From Beijerinckiaceae bacterium (GTDB taxonomy: Bacteria; Pseudomonadota; Alphaproteobacteria; Rhizobiales; Beijerinckiaceae), in the NCBI GenBank assembly GCA_019745195.1, contig JAIETL010000079.1:1-51657 (forward strand): a stretch of DNA of 51,657 nt, in the 5' to 3' direction. Under the pieces are notes generated by a model. It did not search any database. It worked only from the letters and a program-made list of their open reading frames with translations, and was not told where the DNA came from. The translations under genes were made by a program, and so were the position numbers. Below are positions 8,572 to 17,418 of this stretch, piece after piece. The stretch's first letter is position 1. Every line of letters starts with the position of its first letter.

Positions 8572-10224
8572 GTGTCCAGATCGACGTTTTCGCGTTCCGC
8601 CCTTCTCGCGCTTGGCCTTTCGACCGCGCTCGCGACCGGGGCGCTCGCGCAGGAGAAGGTGCTGCGGATCGGCATGACCGCCGCCGACATTCCGCGCACC
8701 CATGGCCAGCCGGATCAGGGTTTCGAGGGCAACCGCTTCACCGGCATCCCGATGTATGACGCGCTGACCCATTGGGACCTGTCCTCGGCCGACAAGGCGA
8801 GCGTGGTGATCCCGGGGCTGGCCACCGAATGGGCGGTGGACGCGACCGACAAGACCAAATGGACCTTCAAGCTGCGTCCGGGCGTCAAGTTCCAGGACGG
8901 CTCGGATTTCACCTCGGCCGCCGTGGTCTGGAATGTCGACAAGGTGCTCAACAAGGAGGCGGCGCATTTCGCCCCCGACCAGATCGGCGTCACCGTCTCG
9001 CGCATGCCGACGCTGAAGAGCGCCAGGGCGATCGATCCGCTCACCGTCGAGCTGACGACCTCGGAGCCCGACGCCTTCCTGCCGATCAACCTGACCAATC
9101 TGTTCATGGCCTCGCCCGCGCATTGGGCGGCCAAGCTCGCCGCCGTGCCGGCTTCGGTCACGGATGCGGGCGAGCGCGCCAAGCAGGCCTGGGCCGCCTT
9201 CTCGGCCGATCCGTCGGGAACCGGCCCGTTCAAGGGCACGCGCCTCGTCCCGCGCGAGCGCTTCGAGATGGTCGCCAACAAGGCCTATTGGGATCCCAAG
9301 CGGACGCCGAAGATCGACCGCGTCGTGCTGCTGCCGCTGCCGGAGGCCAATGCCCGCACCGCTGCCCTGCTGTCGAACCAGGTCGACTGGATCGAATCGC
9401 CCTCGCCGGACGCGGTGCCGCAGATCAAACAGCGCGGCTTCACGGTCTACACCAATGCCCAGCCGCATGTCTGGCCCTGGCAGCTCTCCTTCGCCGAAGG
9501 CTCGGTCTGGCTCGACAAGAAGGTGCGCCACGCCGCCAATCTCTGCGTCAACCGCGAGGAGCTGAAGACCTTGCTCGGCGGGCTGATGGAAATCCCGAAG
9601 GGCACGGTGCCGCCCGGCCATCCGTGGTGGGGCAATCCCTCCTTCGACATCAAGTATGATCTGGCCGCCGCCAAGAAGCTCATGACCGAAGCCGGCTTCT
9701 CGGCCGCCAAGCCGGCAAAGGTGAAGGTGCTGACCTCCGCCTCGGGTTCGGGCCAGATGCAGCCGCTGCCGATGAACGAGTTCATGCAGCAGGCGCTGAA
9801 GGAGTGCTTCTTCGACGTGCAGCTCGAGGTCGGCGAATGGAACGCCGTTTTCACCAACTGGCGCGAGGGCGCGAAAAGCCCCAATGCGCGTGGCGCGAAC
9901 GCGACCAACGTCACCTTCGCGGCGATGGACCCGTTCTTCGCCATGGTGCGTTTCACCTCGACCAAGACCTTCCCGCCGGTGTCGAACAACTGGGGCTATT
10001 TCGGCAATGACGAGTTCGACAAGCTGATCGCCGATGCGCGCACGAGCTTCGACGGCGCGGCCCGCGACGCCGCGCTCGCCAAGCTGCACGCCCGCATCGT
10101 CGAGGAGGCCCCGTTCGTCTGGGTGGCCCACGATGTCGGGCCGCGCGCGATGAGCGCCAAGGTCAAGGGCGTGGTCCAGCCGAAGAGCTGGTTCATCGAC
10201 ATCGCGCCGATGTCGGTGGAGTGA
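8572..10224 (+). CDS. ABC transporter substrate-binding protein, dipeptide/SBP family 5 (first of tandem pair)
   Basis: Periplasmic binding protein of about 550 residues for a dipeptide/oligopeptide/nickel-type importer. A signal peptide (cleavage near GALAQ) leads into the family 5 fold: WTFKLRPGVKFQDGS and the SGTGPF motif are typical. I chose the GTG at 8572 because AGGGAGA lies 8-13 bases upstream; the longer TTG-started frame would run through the -12 element. The next gene encodes a clear paralogue with the same opening (RIGMTA-DIP, TDQG/PDQG, YDAL, WDLS-ADKAS), so this is a tandem duplication. The ligand is unknown. Confidence 0.9.
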   Translation: MSRSTFSRSALLALGLSTALATGALAQEKVLRIGMTAADIPRTHGQPDQGFEGNRFTGIPMYDALTHWDLSSADKASVVIPGLATEWAVDATDKTKWTFKLRPGVKFQDGSDFTSAAVVWNVDKVLNKEAAHFAPDQIGVTVSRMPTLKSARAIDPLTVELTTSEPDAFLPINLTNLFMASPAHWAAKLAAVPASVTDAGERAKQAWAAFSADPSGTGPFKGTRLVPRERFEMVANKAYWDPKRTPKIDRVVLLPLPEANARTAALLSNQVDWIESPSPDAVPQIKQRGFTVYTNAQPHVWPWQLSFAEGSVWLDKKVRHAANLCVNREELKTLLGGLMEIPKGTVPPGHPWWGNPSFDIKYDLAAAKKLMTEAGFSAAKPAKVKVLTSASGSGQMQPLPMNEFMQQALKECFFDVQLEVGEWNAVFTNWREGAKSPNARGANATNVTFAAMDPFFAMVRFTSTKTFPPVSNNWGYFGNDEFDKLIADARTSFDGAARDAALAKLHARIVEEAPFVWVAHDVGPRAMSAKVKGVVQPKSWFIDIAPMSVE

Positions 10225-10241
10225 GGTTGCAGGGCGCGTGC

Positions 10242-10428
10242 CCCTTCTCCCCTCGGGGGAGAAGGTGGCCCGGCGAAGCCGGGTCGGATGAGGGCCGGCT
10301 CGGCGTAGCCGGGCCGGATAACGGCCGACCGGGTGAGCCATGGTTCCCTTGTCCGCCCCGGCTTCGCCGGGTCGGCCCTCATCCGTGAGCGCTTCGCGCT
10401 GCCACCTTCTCCCGCAAGGGGAGAAGGG
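10242..10428. repeat. Intergenic hairpin repeat, family D, copy 1
   Basis: Arms CCCTTCTCCCC / GGGGAGAAGGG with inner copies of the GCCCGGCGAAGCCGGGT type and CGGATGAGGGCC / GGCCCTCATCCG. It lies between the two tandem binding-protein genes. Other copies: 43147-43299 and 43860-43990. Confidence 0.85.
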
Positions 10429-10489
10429 ATCCCCGACTGGCATGTCCCTTGCTGCGCAGGCTGGAACCAATCCAGTCCGGAGAAACCCG

Positions 10490-12088
10490 ATGATCCGCAG
10501 CGCTCTCGCCCTTACCTTCGCCGCCGGCGTGTCGTTCGCAACTGTCCCGGCATCAGCCCAGGGCACGCTGCGCATCGGCATGACGGCGTCCGACATTCCG
10601 CTGACCACGGGCCAGACCGATCAGGGCGGCGAGGGCATGCGCTTCATGGGCTATACGCTCTACGACGCGCTCATCAACTGGGACCTGAGCAAGGCCGACA
10701 AGGCCTCGGACCTCACGCCCGGCCTGGCGACGAGCTGGGCGGTCGATGCGGCCGACAAGACCAAATGGACCTTCGTCCTGCGCGAGGGCGTCAAATTCCA
10801 TGACGGCTCCGAGTTCACCGCCGACGCCGTGGTCTGGAACCTCGACAAGCTGCTCAAGAACGACAGCCCGCAGTTCGACCAGCGCCAGGCGGCGCAAGGG
10901 CGCTCGCGCATTCCCGCCGTCGCGAGCTACAAGGTGATCGACAAATACAAGGTCGAGATCACCACCAGGGCCCCGGACGCGACGCTGCCCTACCAGATCG
11001 CCTGGGTGATGATGTCCTCGCCTGCGAACTGGGAAAAACTCGGCAAGAGCTGGGAGGCCTTCGCGAAGACGCCGTCGGGCACCGGCCCGTGGAAGCTCAC
11101 CGCCTTCCAGCCGCGCGAGCGCGCCGAGCTTTCGCCCAACGCCGACTACTGGGACAAGGCCCGCGTGCCCAGGCTCGACAAGCTCGTGCTGCTGCCGCTG
11201 CCCGAGCCGAACGCCCGGGCCGCTGCGCTCCGCGCCGGCCAGATCGACTGGATCGAGGCCCCGTCGCCCGACCTCATCCCCTCGCTGAAGAGCGCCGGCT
11301 TCCAGATCGTCACCAACGCCTATCCGCATAACTGGACCTGGCATCTCTCGCGCGCCGAGGGCTCTCCCTGGAACGACATCCGCATCCGCAAGGCCGCCAA
11401 TCTCGCCGTCGACCGGCAGGGTCTGAAGGAGCTGCTCGGCGGGTTGATGATCCCGGCCGAGGGCTTCTATCCGCCCGGCCACCAATGGTTCGGCAATCCC
11501 AAGTTCAAGCTCAAGCTCGATCAGGCCGAGGCGAAGAAGCTGCTTGCGGAGGCCGGCTTCTCGCCCGCCAAGCCGGTCACGACCAAGATCCTGATCGCGC
11601 CATCGGGCTCCGGGCAGATGCAGCCGCTGCCGATGAACGAGTTCGTCCAGCAGAATCTCGCCGAAATCGGCATCAAGATCGATTTCGAGGTCGTCGAGTG
11701 GAACACGCTGATCAACATCTGGCGCGCCGGCGCCAACCATGAATCGTCGCGCAAGGCGACGGGCATGAACTACACCTATTTCATCCAGGACCCGTTCACC
11801 GGCTTCGTTCGCCATCTCCAGTGCAACCTCGTGCCGCCGGCCGGCACGAATTGGGGGATGTATTGCGACCCGGAGATGGACAAGCTGTTCGACCAGATTC
11901 GCACGACATTCGACGCAGCCGAGCAGACCAAGGTGCTGCAGAAGGTCCATGAGAAATATGTCGACGAGGCGCTGTTCCTGATGGTCACGCACGACGTCAA
12001 CCCGCGCGCCATGAGCGCCAGGGTGAAGGGCTTCGTCCAGGCCCAGAACTGGTTCCAGGACTTCTCGCCGATCACGATGGCGCGGTGA
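10490..12088 (+). CDS. ABC transporter substrate-binding protein, dipeptide/SBP family 5 (second of tandem pair)
   Basis: Periplasmic binding protein of 532 residues, a paralogue of the preceding gene product. A signal peptide ends near PASAQG. Family 5 features are WTFVLREGVKFHDGS, SGTGPW and the shared stretch SGSGQMQPLPMNEF. I chose ATG 10490 after CCGGAG; upstream in-frame starts lie in the family D repeat. It is followed by two permeases and two ATPases, so one transporter core probably serves two binding proteins of different specificity. Confidence 0.9.
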   Translation: MIRSALALTFAAGVSFATVPASAQGTLRIGMTASDIPLTTGQTDQGGEGMRFMGYTLYDALINWDLSKADKASDLTPGLATSWAVDAADKTKWTFVLREGVKFHDGSEFTADAVVWNLDKLLKNDSPQFDQRQAAQGRSRIPAVASYKVIDKYKVEITTRAPDATLPYQIAWVMMSSPANWEKLGKSWEAFAKTPSGTGPWKLTAFQPRERAELSPNADYWDKARVPRLDKLVLLPLPEPNARAAALRAGQIDWIEAPSPDLIPSLKSAGFQIVTNAYPHNWTWHLSRAEGSPWNDIRIRKAANLAVDRQGLKELLGGLMIPAEGFYPPGHQWFGNPKFKLKLDQAEAKKLLAEAGFSPAKPVTTKILIAPSGSGQMQPLPMNEFVQQNLAEIGIKIDFEVVEWNTLINIWRAGANHESSRKATGMNYTYFIQDPFTGFVRHLQCNLVPPAGTNWGMYCDPEMDKLFDQIRTTFDAAEQTKVLQKVHEKYVDEALFLMVTHDVNPRAMSARVKGFVQAQNWFQDFSPITMAR

Positions 12089-12116
12089 GAAGCGGAATGC
12101 TCGAGCATCCTACTTT

Positions 12117-12243
12117 GTCGTTCCGGGGCATCGCGAAGCGATGAACCCGGAACCCACGACCGGGAGAGCCATGTCGTCTTGCTTCAGGGGAATGCCCCGT
12201 CGTGGGTTCCGGGTTCGCAGCTGTGCCGCGCCCCGGAATGACA
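12117..12243. repeat. Intergenic hairpin repeat, family E, copy 1
   Basis: Arms TCGTTCCGGGGC / GCCCCGGAATGACA with an inner pair CCCGGAACCCACGAC / GTCGTGGGTTCCGGG. It lies inside the ABC operon between the second binding protein and the first permease. A short relative is at 32056-32097. Confidence 0.8.
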
Positions 12244-12286
12244 GTGGCGGCGTTGCCGCGCCCGGAAATGACGGGCGCCGCGCACC

Positions 12287-13240
12287 ATGCTGACCTACCT
12301 CGCCAAGCGCATCCTCTATGTCCTGCCGGTCGCCTTCGGCGTCAGCCTGTTCTGCTTCCTGCTCGTCCACATCGCGCCGGGCGACCCGCTGACTTCGGTG
12401 CTGCCGCCCGACGCCTCGCAGGCGATGCAGGACGAACTGCGCAGGATCTACGGCTTCGACCGGCCGCTGCCGGTGCAGTTCGGGCTCTGGCTGATGAAGG
12501 CGCTGCAGGGGGATCTGGGCACTTCGATCGCGACGGGCCGTCCCGTCGCGGCGGAGGTCTGGCGGGCCGTGGGCAACACGCTGCTGATCGCGATCCTGGC
12601 CACCATCATCGGCTTCCTGCTCGGCTCGTTCTTCGGCTTCGTCGCCGGCTATTTTCGCGGCTCCTGGCTCGACAAGATGGCGTCGATCGTGGCGGTCCTC
12701 GGCGTCTCCGTGCCGCATTACTGGCTCGGGATGGTGATGGTCATCGTCTTCTCGGTGCAGCTCGGCTGGCTGCCGCCGGGCGGGGCGGGGCCGGGCGGCT
12801 CGGCCGCCTGGAAATGGGACTGGGAGCATGTCAGCTACATGATCCTGCCCGCCATCACGATGTCGGTGATCCCGATGGGCATCGTCGCGCGCACCGTGCG
12901 CGCGCTCGTCGCCGATATCCTCAATCAGGAATTCGTGCCGGCGCTGCGGGCCAAGGGGCTGATGGATTTCGGCGTGTTCAAGCACGTCGTCAAGAACGCC
13001 GCGCCGACCGCGCTCGCCGTGATGGGGCTTCAGCTCGGCTATCTGCTGGGCGGCTCGATCCTGATCGAGACGGTGTTCTCCTGGCCGGGCACCGGCTTCC
13101 TGCTCGGCAACGCCATCTTCCAGCGCGATCTGCCGCTGCTGCAGGGCACGATCCTGGTGCTGGCGATGTTCTTCGTCACGCTGAACGTGCTCGTCGACAT
13201 CGTCCAGGGCTTGCTCGATCCCCGCGTCAGGAGGCGCTGA
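12287..13240 (+). CDS. Dipeptide-type ABC transporter permease (DppB-like)
   Basis: Inner-membrane permease of 317 residues with an N-terminal helix (LPVAFGVSLFCFLLVHIAPG), the family pattern APGDPLTSVL, and further helices. The EAA loop appears as FVPALRAKGLMDFGVFKHVV. The C-terminal VDIVQGLLDPRVRR is typical of DppB/OppB. The stop is three bases before the DppC-like start. No good ribosome-binding site precedes this ATG, probably because a repeat was inserted upstream. Confidence 0.93.
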   Translation: MLTYLAKRILYVLPVAFGVSLFCFLLVHIAPGDPLTSVLPPDASQAMQDELRRIYGFDRPLPVQFGLWLMKALQGDLGTSIATGRPVAAEVWRAVGNTLLIAILATIIGFLLGSFFGFVAGYFRGSWLDKMASIVAVLGVSVPHYWLGMVMVIVFSVQLGWLPPGGAGPGGSAAWKWDWEHVSYMILPAITMSVIPMGIVARTVRALVADILNQEFVPALRAKGLMDFGVFKHVVKNAAPTALAVMGLQLGYLLGGSILIETVFSWPGTGFLLGNAIFQRDLPLLQGTILVLAMFFVTLNVLVDIVQGLLDPRVRRR

Positions 13241-13243
13241 GCC

Positions 13244-14140
13244 ATGAGCGCGATCACCTCCGAGACCACGCCCGCCATCGTCGTCCCGCCGCTGGCGAAA
13301 TCGCCGGGCTATTGGGCCGGCGTCTGGCGGCGCTTCAAATACGATAAGGTCGCGGTCGCGGCCGGCATCGTCGTGCTGCTGATCATCCTGATGGCGGTCT
13401 TCGCCGACTACATCGCGCCGGCCGATCCGACGCGTTCCTCGATGCTGCGTCGCCTGCGCCCCATCGGCACGCCGGGCTACCCGCTGGGGGCCGACGAACT
13501 CGGCCGCGACATGCTCTCGCGGCTGATCCATGGCGCGCGGCTCTCGCTGTTCATGGGCGTGGTGCCGGTGTTCGTCGCCTTCTTCCTCGGCTCGATCATC
13601 GGCGTCTCGGCGGGCTTCTTCGGCGGGAAGTTCAACACCATCACCATGCGCACGGTCGATGTGTTTTACGCCTTCCCCTCGGTTCTGCTGGCCATCGCGC
13701 TGTCGGGCGCGCTTGGAGCCGGCATCACCAACTCGCTGATCTCGCTGACCATCGTCTTCATCCCGCCGATCGCGCGCATCGCCGAAAGCGTCACCACGCA
13801 GGTGCGCTCGATGGACTATGTCGAGGCGGCACGCGCCAGCGGGGCGGGCTCCGGCACCATCATCCGCGTCCATGTGCTCGGCAACGTGCTGGGGCCGATC
13901 TTCGTCTATGCGACGAGCCTGATCTCGGTCTCGATGATCCTGGCTTCGGGTCTCTCCTTCCTCGGTCTCGGCACCAAGCCGCCGACGCCCGAATGGGGCC
14001 TGATGCTGAACACGCTGCGCACCGCGATCTATGTCCAGCCCTGGGTCGCGGCGCTGCCGGGCGTCGCGATCTTCATCACCTCGATCTCGTTCAACCTGCT
14101 CTCCGACGGCCTGCGCTCGGCGATGGATGTGAAGGGCTGA
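13244..14140 (+). CDS. Dipeptide-type ABC transporter permease (DppC-like)
   Basis: Inner-membrane permease of 298 residues. The N-terminal cytoplasmic tail leads to helix 1 near 45, then the family motif GADELGRDMLSRLIHGAR, several helices and EAA loop YVEAARASGAGSGTIIRVHV. The C-terminal GDGLR-type end (LLSDGLRSAMDVKG) is typical of DppC/OppC. AGGAGG precedes the ATG. It pairs with the DppB-like protein and is followed after two bases by the first ATPase gene. Confidence 0.94.
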   Translation: MSAITSETTPAIVVPPLAKSPGYWAGVWRRFKYDKVAVAAGIVVLLIILMAVFADYIAPADPTRSSMLRRLRPIGTPGYPLGADELGRDMLSRLIHGARLSLFMGVVPVFVAFFLGSIIGVSAGFFGGKFNTITMRTVDVFYAFPSVLLAIALSGALGAGITNSLISLTIVFIPPIARIAESVTTQVRSMDYVEAARASGAGSGTIIRVHVLGNVLGPIFVYATSLISVSMILASGLSFLGLGTKPPTPEWGLMLNTLRTAIYVQPWVAALPGVAIFITSISFNLLSDGLRSAMDVKG

Positions 14141-14142
14141 CC

Positions 14143-15183
14143 ATGGCGCAAGAAGCCCAACTCCCGACCACGCCCGATCGCGGCGGCGCGGGCACGCCGC
14201 TCCTGCAGGCCAAGACGCTCACCAAGCATTTTCCGCTCGGCGGCGGCGCGGTGGTGCGCGCCGTGGACGGCGTCGATTTCGCCGTGCTGAAGGGCGAGAC
14301 GCTCGGCGTCGTCGGCGAATCCGGCTGCGGCAAGTCGACGACGGCCCGCGTCGTCATGCAGCTCATTCCGCAGGACAAGGGCGAGATGCTGTTCGACGGC
14401 GAGATCGTCGGCGGCAGGTCGCTGACCCTGAAGGAGTATCGCCGGCAGGCGCAGATGGTGTTTCAGGACAGCTACGCCTCGCTCAATCCGCGCCTGACCA
14501 TCGAGGATTCGGTCGCCTTCGGGCCGACCGTGCATGGCGTCTCGAAACCCGCCGCGATCCTCAAGGCGCGCGAGCTTCTCACCAAGGTCGGGCTCGATCC
14601 GGCGCGCTTCGCCGCGCGCTATCCCCACGAGCTGTCGGGCGGCCAGCGCCAGCGCGTCAACATTGCGCGTGCGCTCGCGCTCGGCCCGCGCCTCGTCATC
14701 CTCGACGAGGCGGTGTCGGCGCTCGACAAATCGGTCGAGGCGCAGGTGCTGAACCTGCTCGCCGACCTGCGCGAGGAGTTCGGCCTGACCTACATCTTCA
14801 TCTCGCACGACCTCAACGTCGTTCGCTTCATCAGCGACCGCGTCATGGTGATGTATCTCGGCGAGGTGGTGGAGATCGGCCCGGTCGACGAGCTCTATGA
14901 CGATCCGCGCCACCCCTATACGCGCGCGCTGCTCTCGGCGATGCCGTCGATGGATCCCGACAACCGCACCATGGAAGCTCCGCTCGCGGGCGACCCGCCC
15001 AATCCGATCAACCCGCCCGACGGCTGCCGCTTCCATCCGCGCTGCCCCCACGCCCAGACGGTCTGCGCCAAGGTCAAGCCGGTGCTCGCCCGCACCGGCG
15101 AGGGCGCGCGCGAGGCGGCCTGCCACATGGAGGTCGCCGGCTCCGGCCACAGCCGCGCGCCAAAGCTGGAGGAAGCCGCGTGA
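14143..15183 (+). CDS. Dipeptide-type ABC transporter ATP-binding protein (DppF-like)
   Basis: ATPase of 346 residues: Walker A GESGCGKST, signature LSGGQRQRVN, Walker B LVILDEAVSALD and switch His in ISHDLNVV. The C-terminal oligopeptide/dipeptide extension includes HPYTRALLSAMP and a Cys-rich CRFHPRCPHAQTVC cluster. The start at 14143 is two bases after the permease stop. The Walker B region reads DEAVSALD where DEPTSALD is usual, a tolerated variation. Its stop overlaps the GTG of the next ATPase. Confidence 0.93.
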   Translation: MAQEAQLPTTPDRGGAGTPLLQAKTLTKHFPLGGGAVVRAVDGVDFAVLKGETLGVVGESGCGKSTTARVVMQLIPQDKGEMLFDGEIVGGRSLTLKEYRRQAQMVFQDSYASLNPRLTIEDSVAFGPTVHGVSKPAAILKARELLTKVGLDPARFAARYPHELSGGQRQRVNIARALALGPRLVILDEAVSALDKSVEAQVLNLLADLREEFGLTYIFISHDLNVVRFISDRVMVMYLGEVVEIGPVDELYDDPRHPYTRALLSAMPSMDPDNRTMEAPLAGDPPNPINPPDGCRFHPRCPHAQTVCAKVKPVLARTGEGAREAACHMEVAGSGHSRAPKLEEAA

Positions 15184-16160
15184 CCGCCCCGCTCGTCAGG
15201 ATGGAGAACGTCACGGTGCGCTTTCGCGGCGCGCAGGTGGTTCATGCGGTCAACGGCGTCTCGCTGACGCTGGAGGCCGGACAGGTGCTGGGCATCCTCG
15301 GCGAATCCGGCTCGGGCAAGAGCGTTACGCTGAAGACGCTCCTGCGCCTTTTGCCCGAGAGCCGCACCGATATTGGCGGCGCCGTCGAGGTCGACGGCCG
15401 CGACGTGCTGGCGCTGAATCCGCAGGAGCTCGCCGATTATCGCGGCGCGGTCACCTCGATGATCTTCCAGGATCCGGCGCTGGCGCTCGACCCGGTCTAC
15501 ACCGTCGGCGAGCAGATCGCCGAGGCGATCGTCCGGCATGAGAAGGTGTCGCAGAAGGTGGCGATGGCGCGCGCGCTGGAACTGCTCGAACTCGTCCGCA
15601 TCCCGTCGCCGGCGCGCCGGCTGAAAGCCTATCCGCACGAGATGTCGGGCGGCATGCGCCAGCGCGCCATGATCGCGCTCGCGCTCGCGGCACGGCCAAA
15701 GCTCCTGCTGGCCGACGAGCCGACGACGGCGCTCGACGCTACGGTGCAGATCCAGATCCTGCTGCTGCTGCGCCAGCTCCAGCGCGACATGGGCATGGGC
15801 ATGCTCTTCGTCACGCACGACATCGGCGTCGCGGTCGAGGTCTCGGACCGGCTGGCGGTGATGTATGCCGGCCAGATCGTCGAGACCGGCACGGTGCGCG
15901 AATTGCTGCGCGATCCGCAGCACCCCTACACGCGGGGTCTTCTGGCCGCCAATCTGCACGGCGCGAAAAAGGGCGAGCGGCTGGAGGCGATCCCCGGCGC
16001 GCCGCCGGCGCTGAACTCGGCCCCGGATTCCTGCTCCTTCGCGCCGCGCTGCAAGCACGCTCAGGAGCGCTGCCGCGCCACACTCCCGCCGGTCGTCGAA
16101 TTGGGCGAGGGCAGGGTGGTGCGGTGCATTCTGGCGGAAAGTGCGCTGGCGGCGGCGTGA
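15180..16160 (+). CDS. Dipeptide-type ABC transporter ATP-binding protein (DppD-like)
   Basis: Second ATPase, 326 residues: Walker A GESGSGKSV, signature MSGGMRQRAM, Walker B LLADEPTTALDATVQ, switch His in VTHDIGVA, and C-terminal HPYTRGLLAA plus CSFAPRCKHAQERC. It starts with GTG in a GTGA overlap with the preceding stop, so the two ATPases are translationally coupled. It ends the operon; a family F repeat follows and may act as a bidirectional terminator against the convergent gene. Confidence 0.94.
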   Translation: MTAPLVRMENVTVRFRGAQVVHAVNGVSLTLEAGQVLGILGESGSGKSVTLKTLLRLLPESRTDIGGAVEVDGRDVLALNPQELADYRGAVTSMIFQDPALALDPVYTVGEQIAEAIVRHEKVSQKVAMARALELLELVRIPSPARRLKAYPHEMSGGMRQRAMIALALAARPKLLLADEPTTALDATVQIQILLLLRQLQRDMGMGMLFVTHDIGVAVEVSDRLAVMYAGQIVETGTVRELLRDPQHPYTRGLLAANLHGAKKGERLEAIPGAPPALNSAPDSCSFAPRCKHAQERCRATLPPVVELGEGRVVRCILAESALAAA

Positions 16161-16190
16161 TCGGCTCGCTCCGGTCGATCTACCCCTCCG

Positions 16191-16300
16191 CCGTCATCCC
16201 GGACGCAGCGAAGCGGAGCTCCGGGATCCATCATCGAGCACTGTGTCGGCCTATGATGGATCCCGGACCGGCGCGGCTTCGCCGCTTGTCCGGGATGACA
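16191..16300. repeat. Intergenic hairpin repeat, family F, copy 1
   Basis: Arms CCGTCATCCCGGA / TCCGGGATGAC with inner GGGATCCATCAT / ATGATGGATCCC. It sits between two convergent transcription units. The second copy is at 21922-22034. Confidence 0.85.
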
Positions 16301-16317
16301 GGGAGGGTGTGACCGGT

Positions 16318-17250
16318 TCAGAACGCGACCTTGTCCGCCCCCTTCAACTGCAGCACCTCGCGCGCATAGGCGGGCGTCGCGACCTCGAGCCCCAGTCCCT
16401 CGACGATCATCCGCGCCGCCCTGACCTGATCGGCGTTCGACTTCGCCATCTGGCCCGGCCCGAGCCAGAGCGAATCCTCCAGCCCCACGCGCAGATTGCC
16501 GCCCATCGACACAGCCATCGCCGCGATCGGCAGCTGGTGCCGCCCTGCGCCCAGCACCGACCACTGATAGTAGTCGCCGAACAGCCGGTCGGCCGTGCGC
16601 TTCATGTGGATCACGTCTTCCGGATGCGGGCCGATGCCGCCCAGAATGCCGAAGACCGACTGGACGAAGAAGGGCGGCTTGACCAGGCCCTTATCGACGA
16701 AATGCGCCAGCGTGTAGAGATGGCCGATATCGTAGCACTCGATCTCGAAGCGCGTGCCGTTCTCGGCGCAGGTGACGAGGATGTTCTCGATGTCCTGAAA
16801 CGTGTTCTTGAAGATGCGGTCCTTCGAGCCTTCGAGATAGGGCCGCTCCCAGTCGTGCTTGAAGTCCTTGAACCGTGCCAGCATCGGATAGAGCCCGAAA
16901 TTCATCGAGCCCATGTTGAGCGAGGCGACCTCGGGCTTGAAATGGGCGCAAGGCTGCAGCCGTTCCTCGACGCCCATGGTCGGCGCGCCGCCGGTGGTGA
17001 TGTTGATCACGGCGTCGCAGCGCTGCTTGATCACCTTGAGAAAGGGCTCGAAGGCGGAGGGCGACTGATCGGGCTTGCCGGTAACCGGGTCGCGGGCATG
17101 GACATGGACCAGCGCAGCGCCGGCCTCGGCCGCGCCGACGGCGGCGTCGATGATCTCCTGCGGCGTCACCGGCAGATGCGGCGACATTGAGGGCGTATGG
17201 ATCGCGCCCGTCACCGCGCAGGTGATGATGACTTTGCGGTTCTTGGCCAT
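16318..17250 (-). CDS. Beta-keto acid cleavage enzyme (BKACE, formerly DUF849)
   Basis: Family enzymes are TIM-barrel, Zn-dependent and convert a beta-keto acid plus acetyl-CoA into acetoacetate and a new CoA ester. The 310 residues show the N-terminal strand ITCAVTGAIHTPSMSPHLP, the metal motif VHVHARDP and the family's GGAPTM and EIECYDIGHL stretches. I chose the ATG at 17250 because AAAGGA lies just upstream; the TTG eighteen bases earlier is part of that site. The neighbour upstream is a dehydrogenase that could make the beta-keto acid. Specificity varies widely in this family, so the substrate is open. Confidence 0.92.
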   Translation of the reverse strand: MAKNRKVIITCAVTGAIHTPSMSPHLPVTPQEIIDAAVGAAEAGAALVHVHARDPVTGKPDQSPSAFEPFLKVIKQRCDAVINITTGGAPTMGVEERLQPCAHFKPEVASLNMGSMNFGLYPMLARFKDFKHDWERPYLEGSKDRIFKNTFQDIENILVTCAENGTRFEIECYDIGHLYTLAHFVDKGLVKPPFFVQSVFGILGGIGPHPEDVIHMKRTADRLFGDYYQWSVLGAGRHQLPIAAMAVSMGGNLRVGLEDSLWLGPGQMAKSNADQVRAARMIVEGLGLEVATPAYAREVLQLKGADKVAF

Positions 17251-17296
17251 GGTGGGGTGTCCTTTCAATCAACTGATCTGTCCGGTCTTCCCATCG

Positions 17297-17400
17297 CCCT
17301 CATCCTGAGGAGCGGACTGCAAGTCCGCGTCTCGAAGGATGCTCCAGCGCGCGCTGGACGATCCTTCGAGACGCCGCTTCGCGGCTCCTCAGGATGAGGG
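17297..17400. repeat. Intergenic hairpin repeat, family A, copy 2
   Basis: Same arms as the copy at 1446, here between the BKACE and dehydrogenase genes of one probable operon. Confidence 0.85.
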
Positions 17401-17418
17401 AGGTGGGAAGGTCATCGG

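Noticed and set aside
12110..13873. 587-codon open frame antisense to the DppB/DppC-like permease genes
   Set aside because: His/Arg/Asp-rich composition without any domain, fully antisense to clear permeases; a shadow of GC-rich coding.
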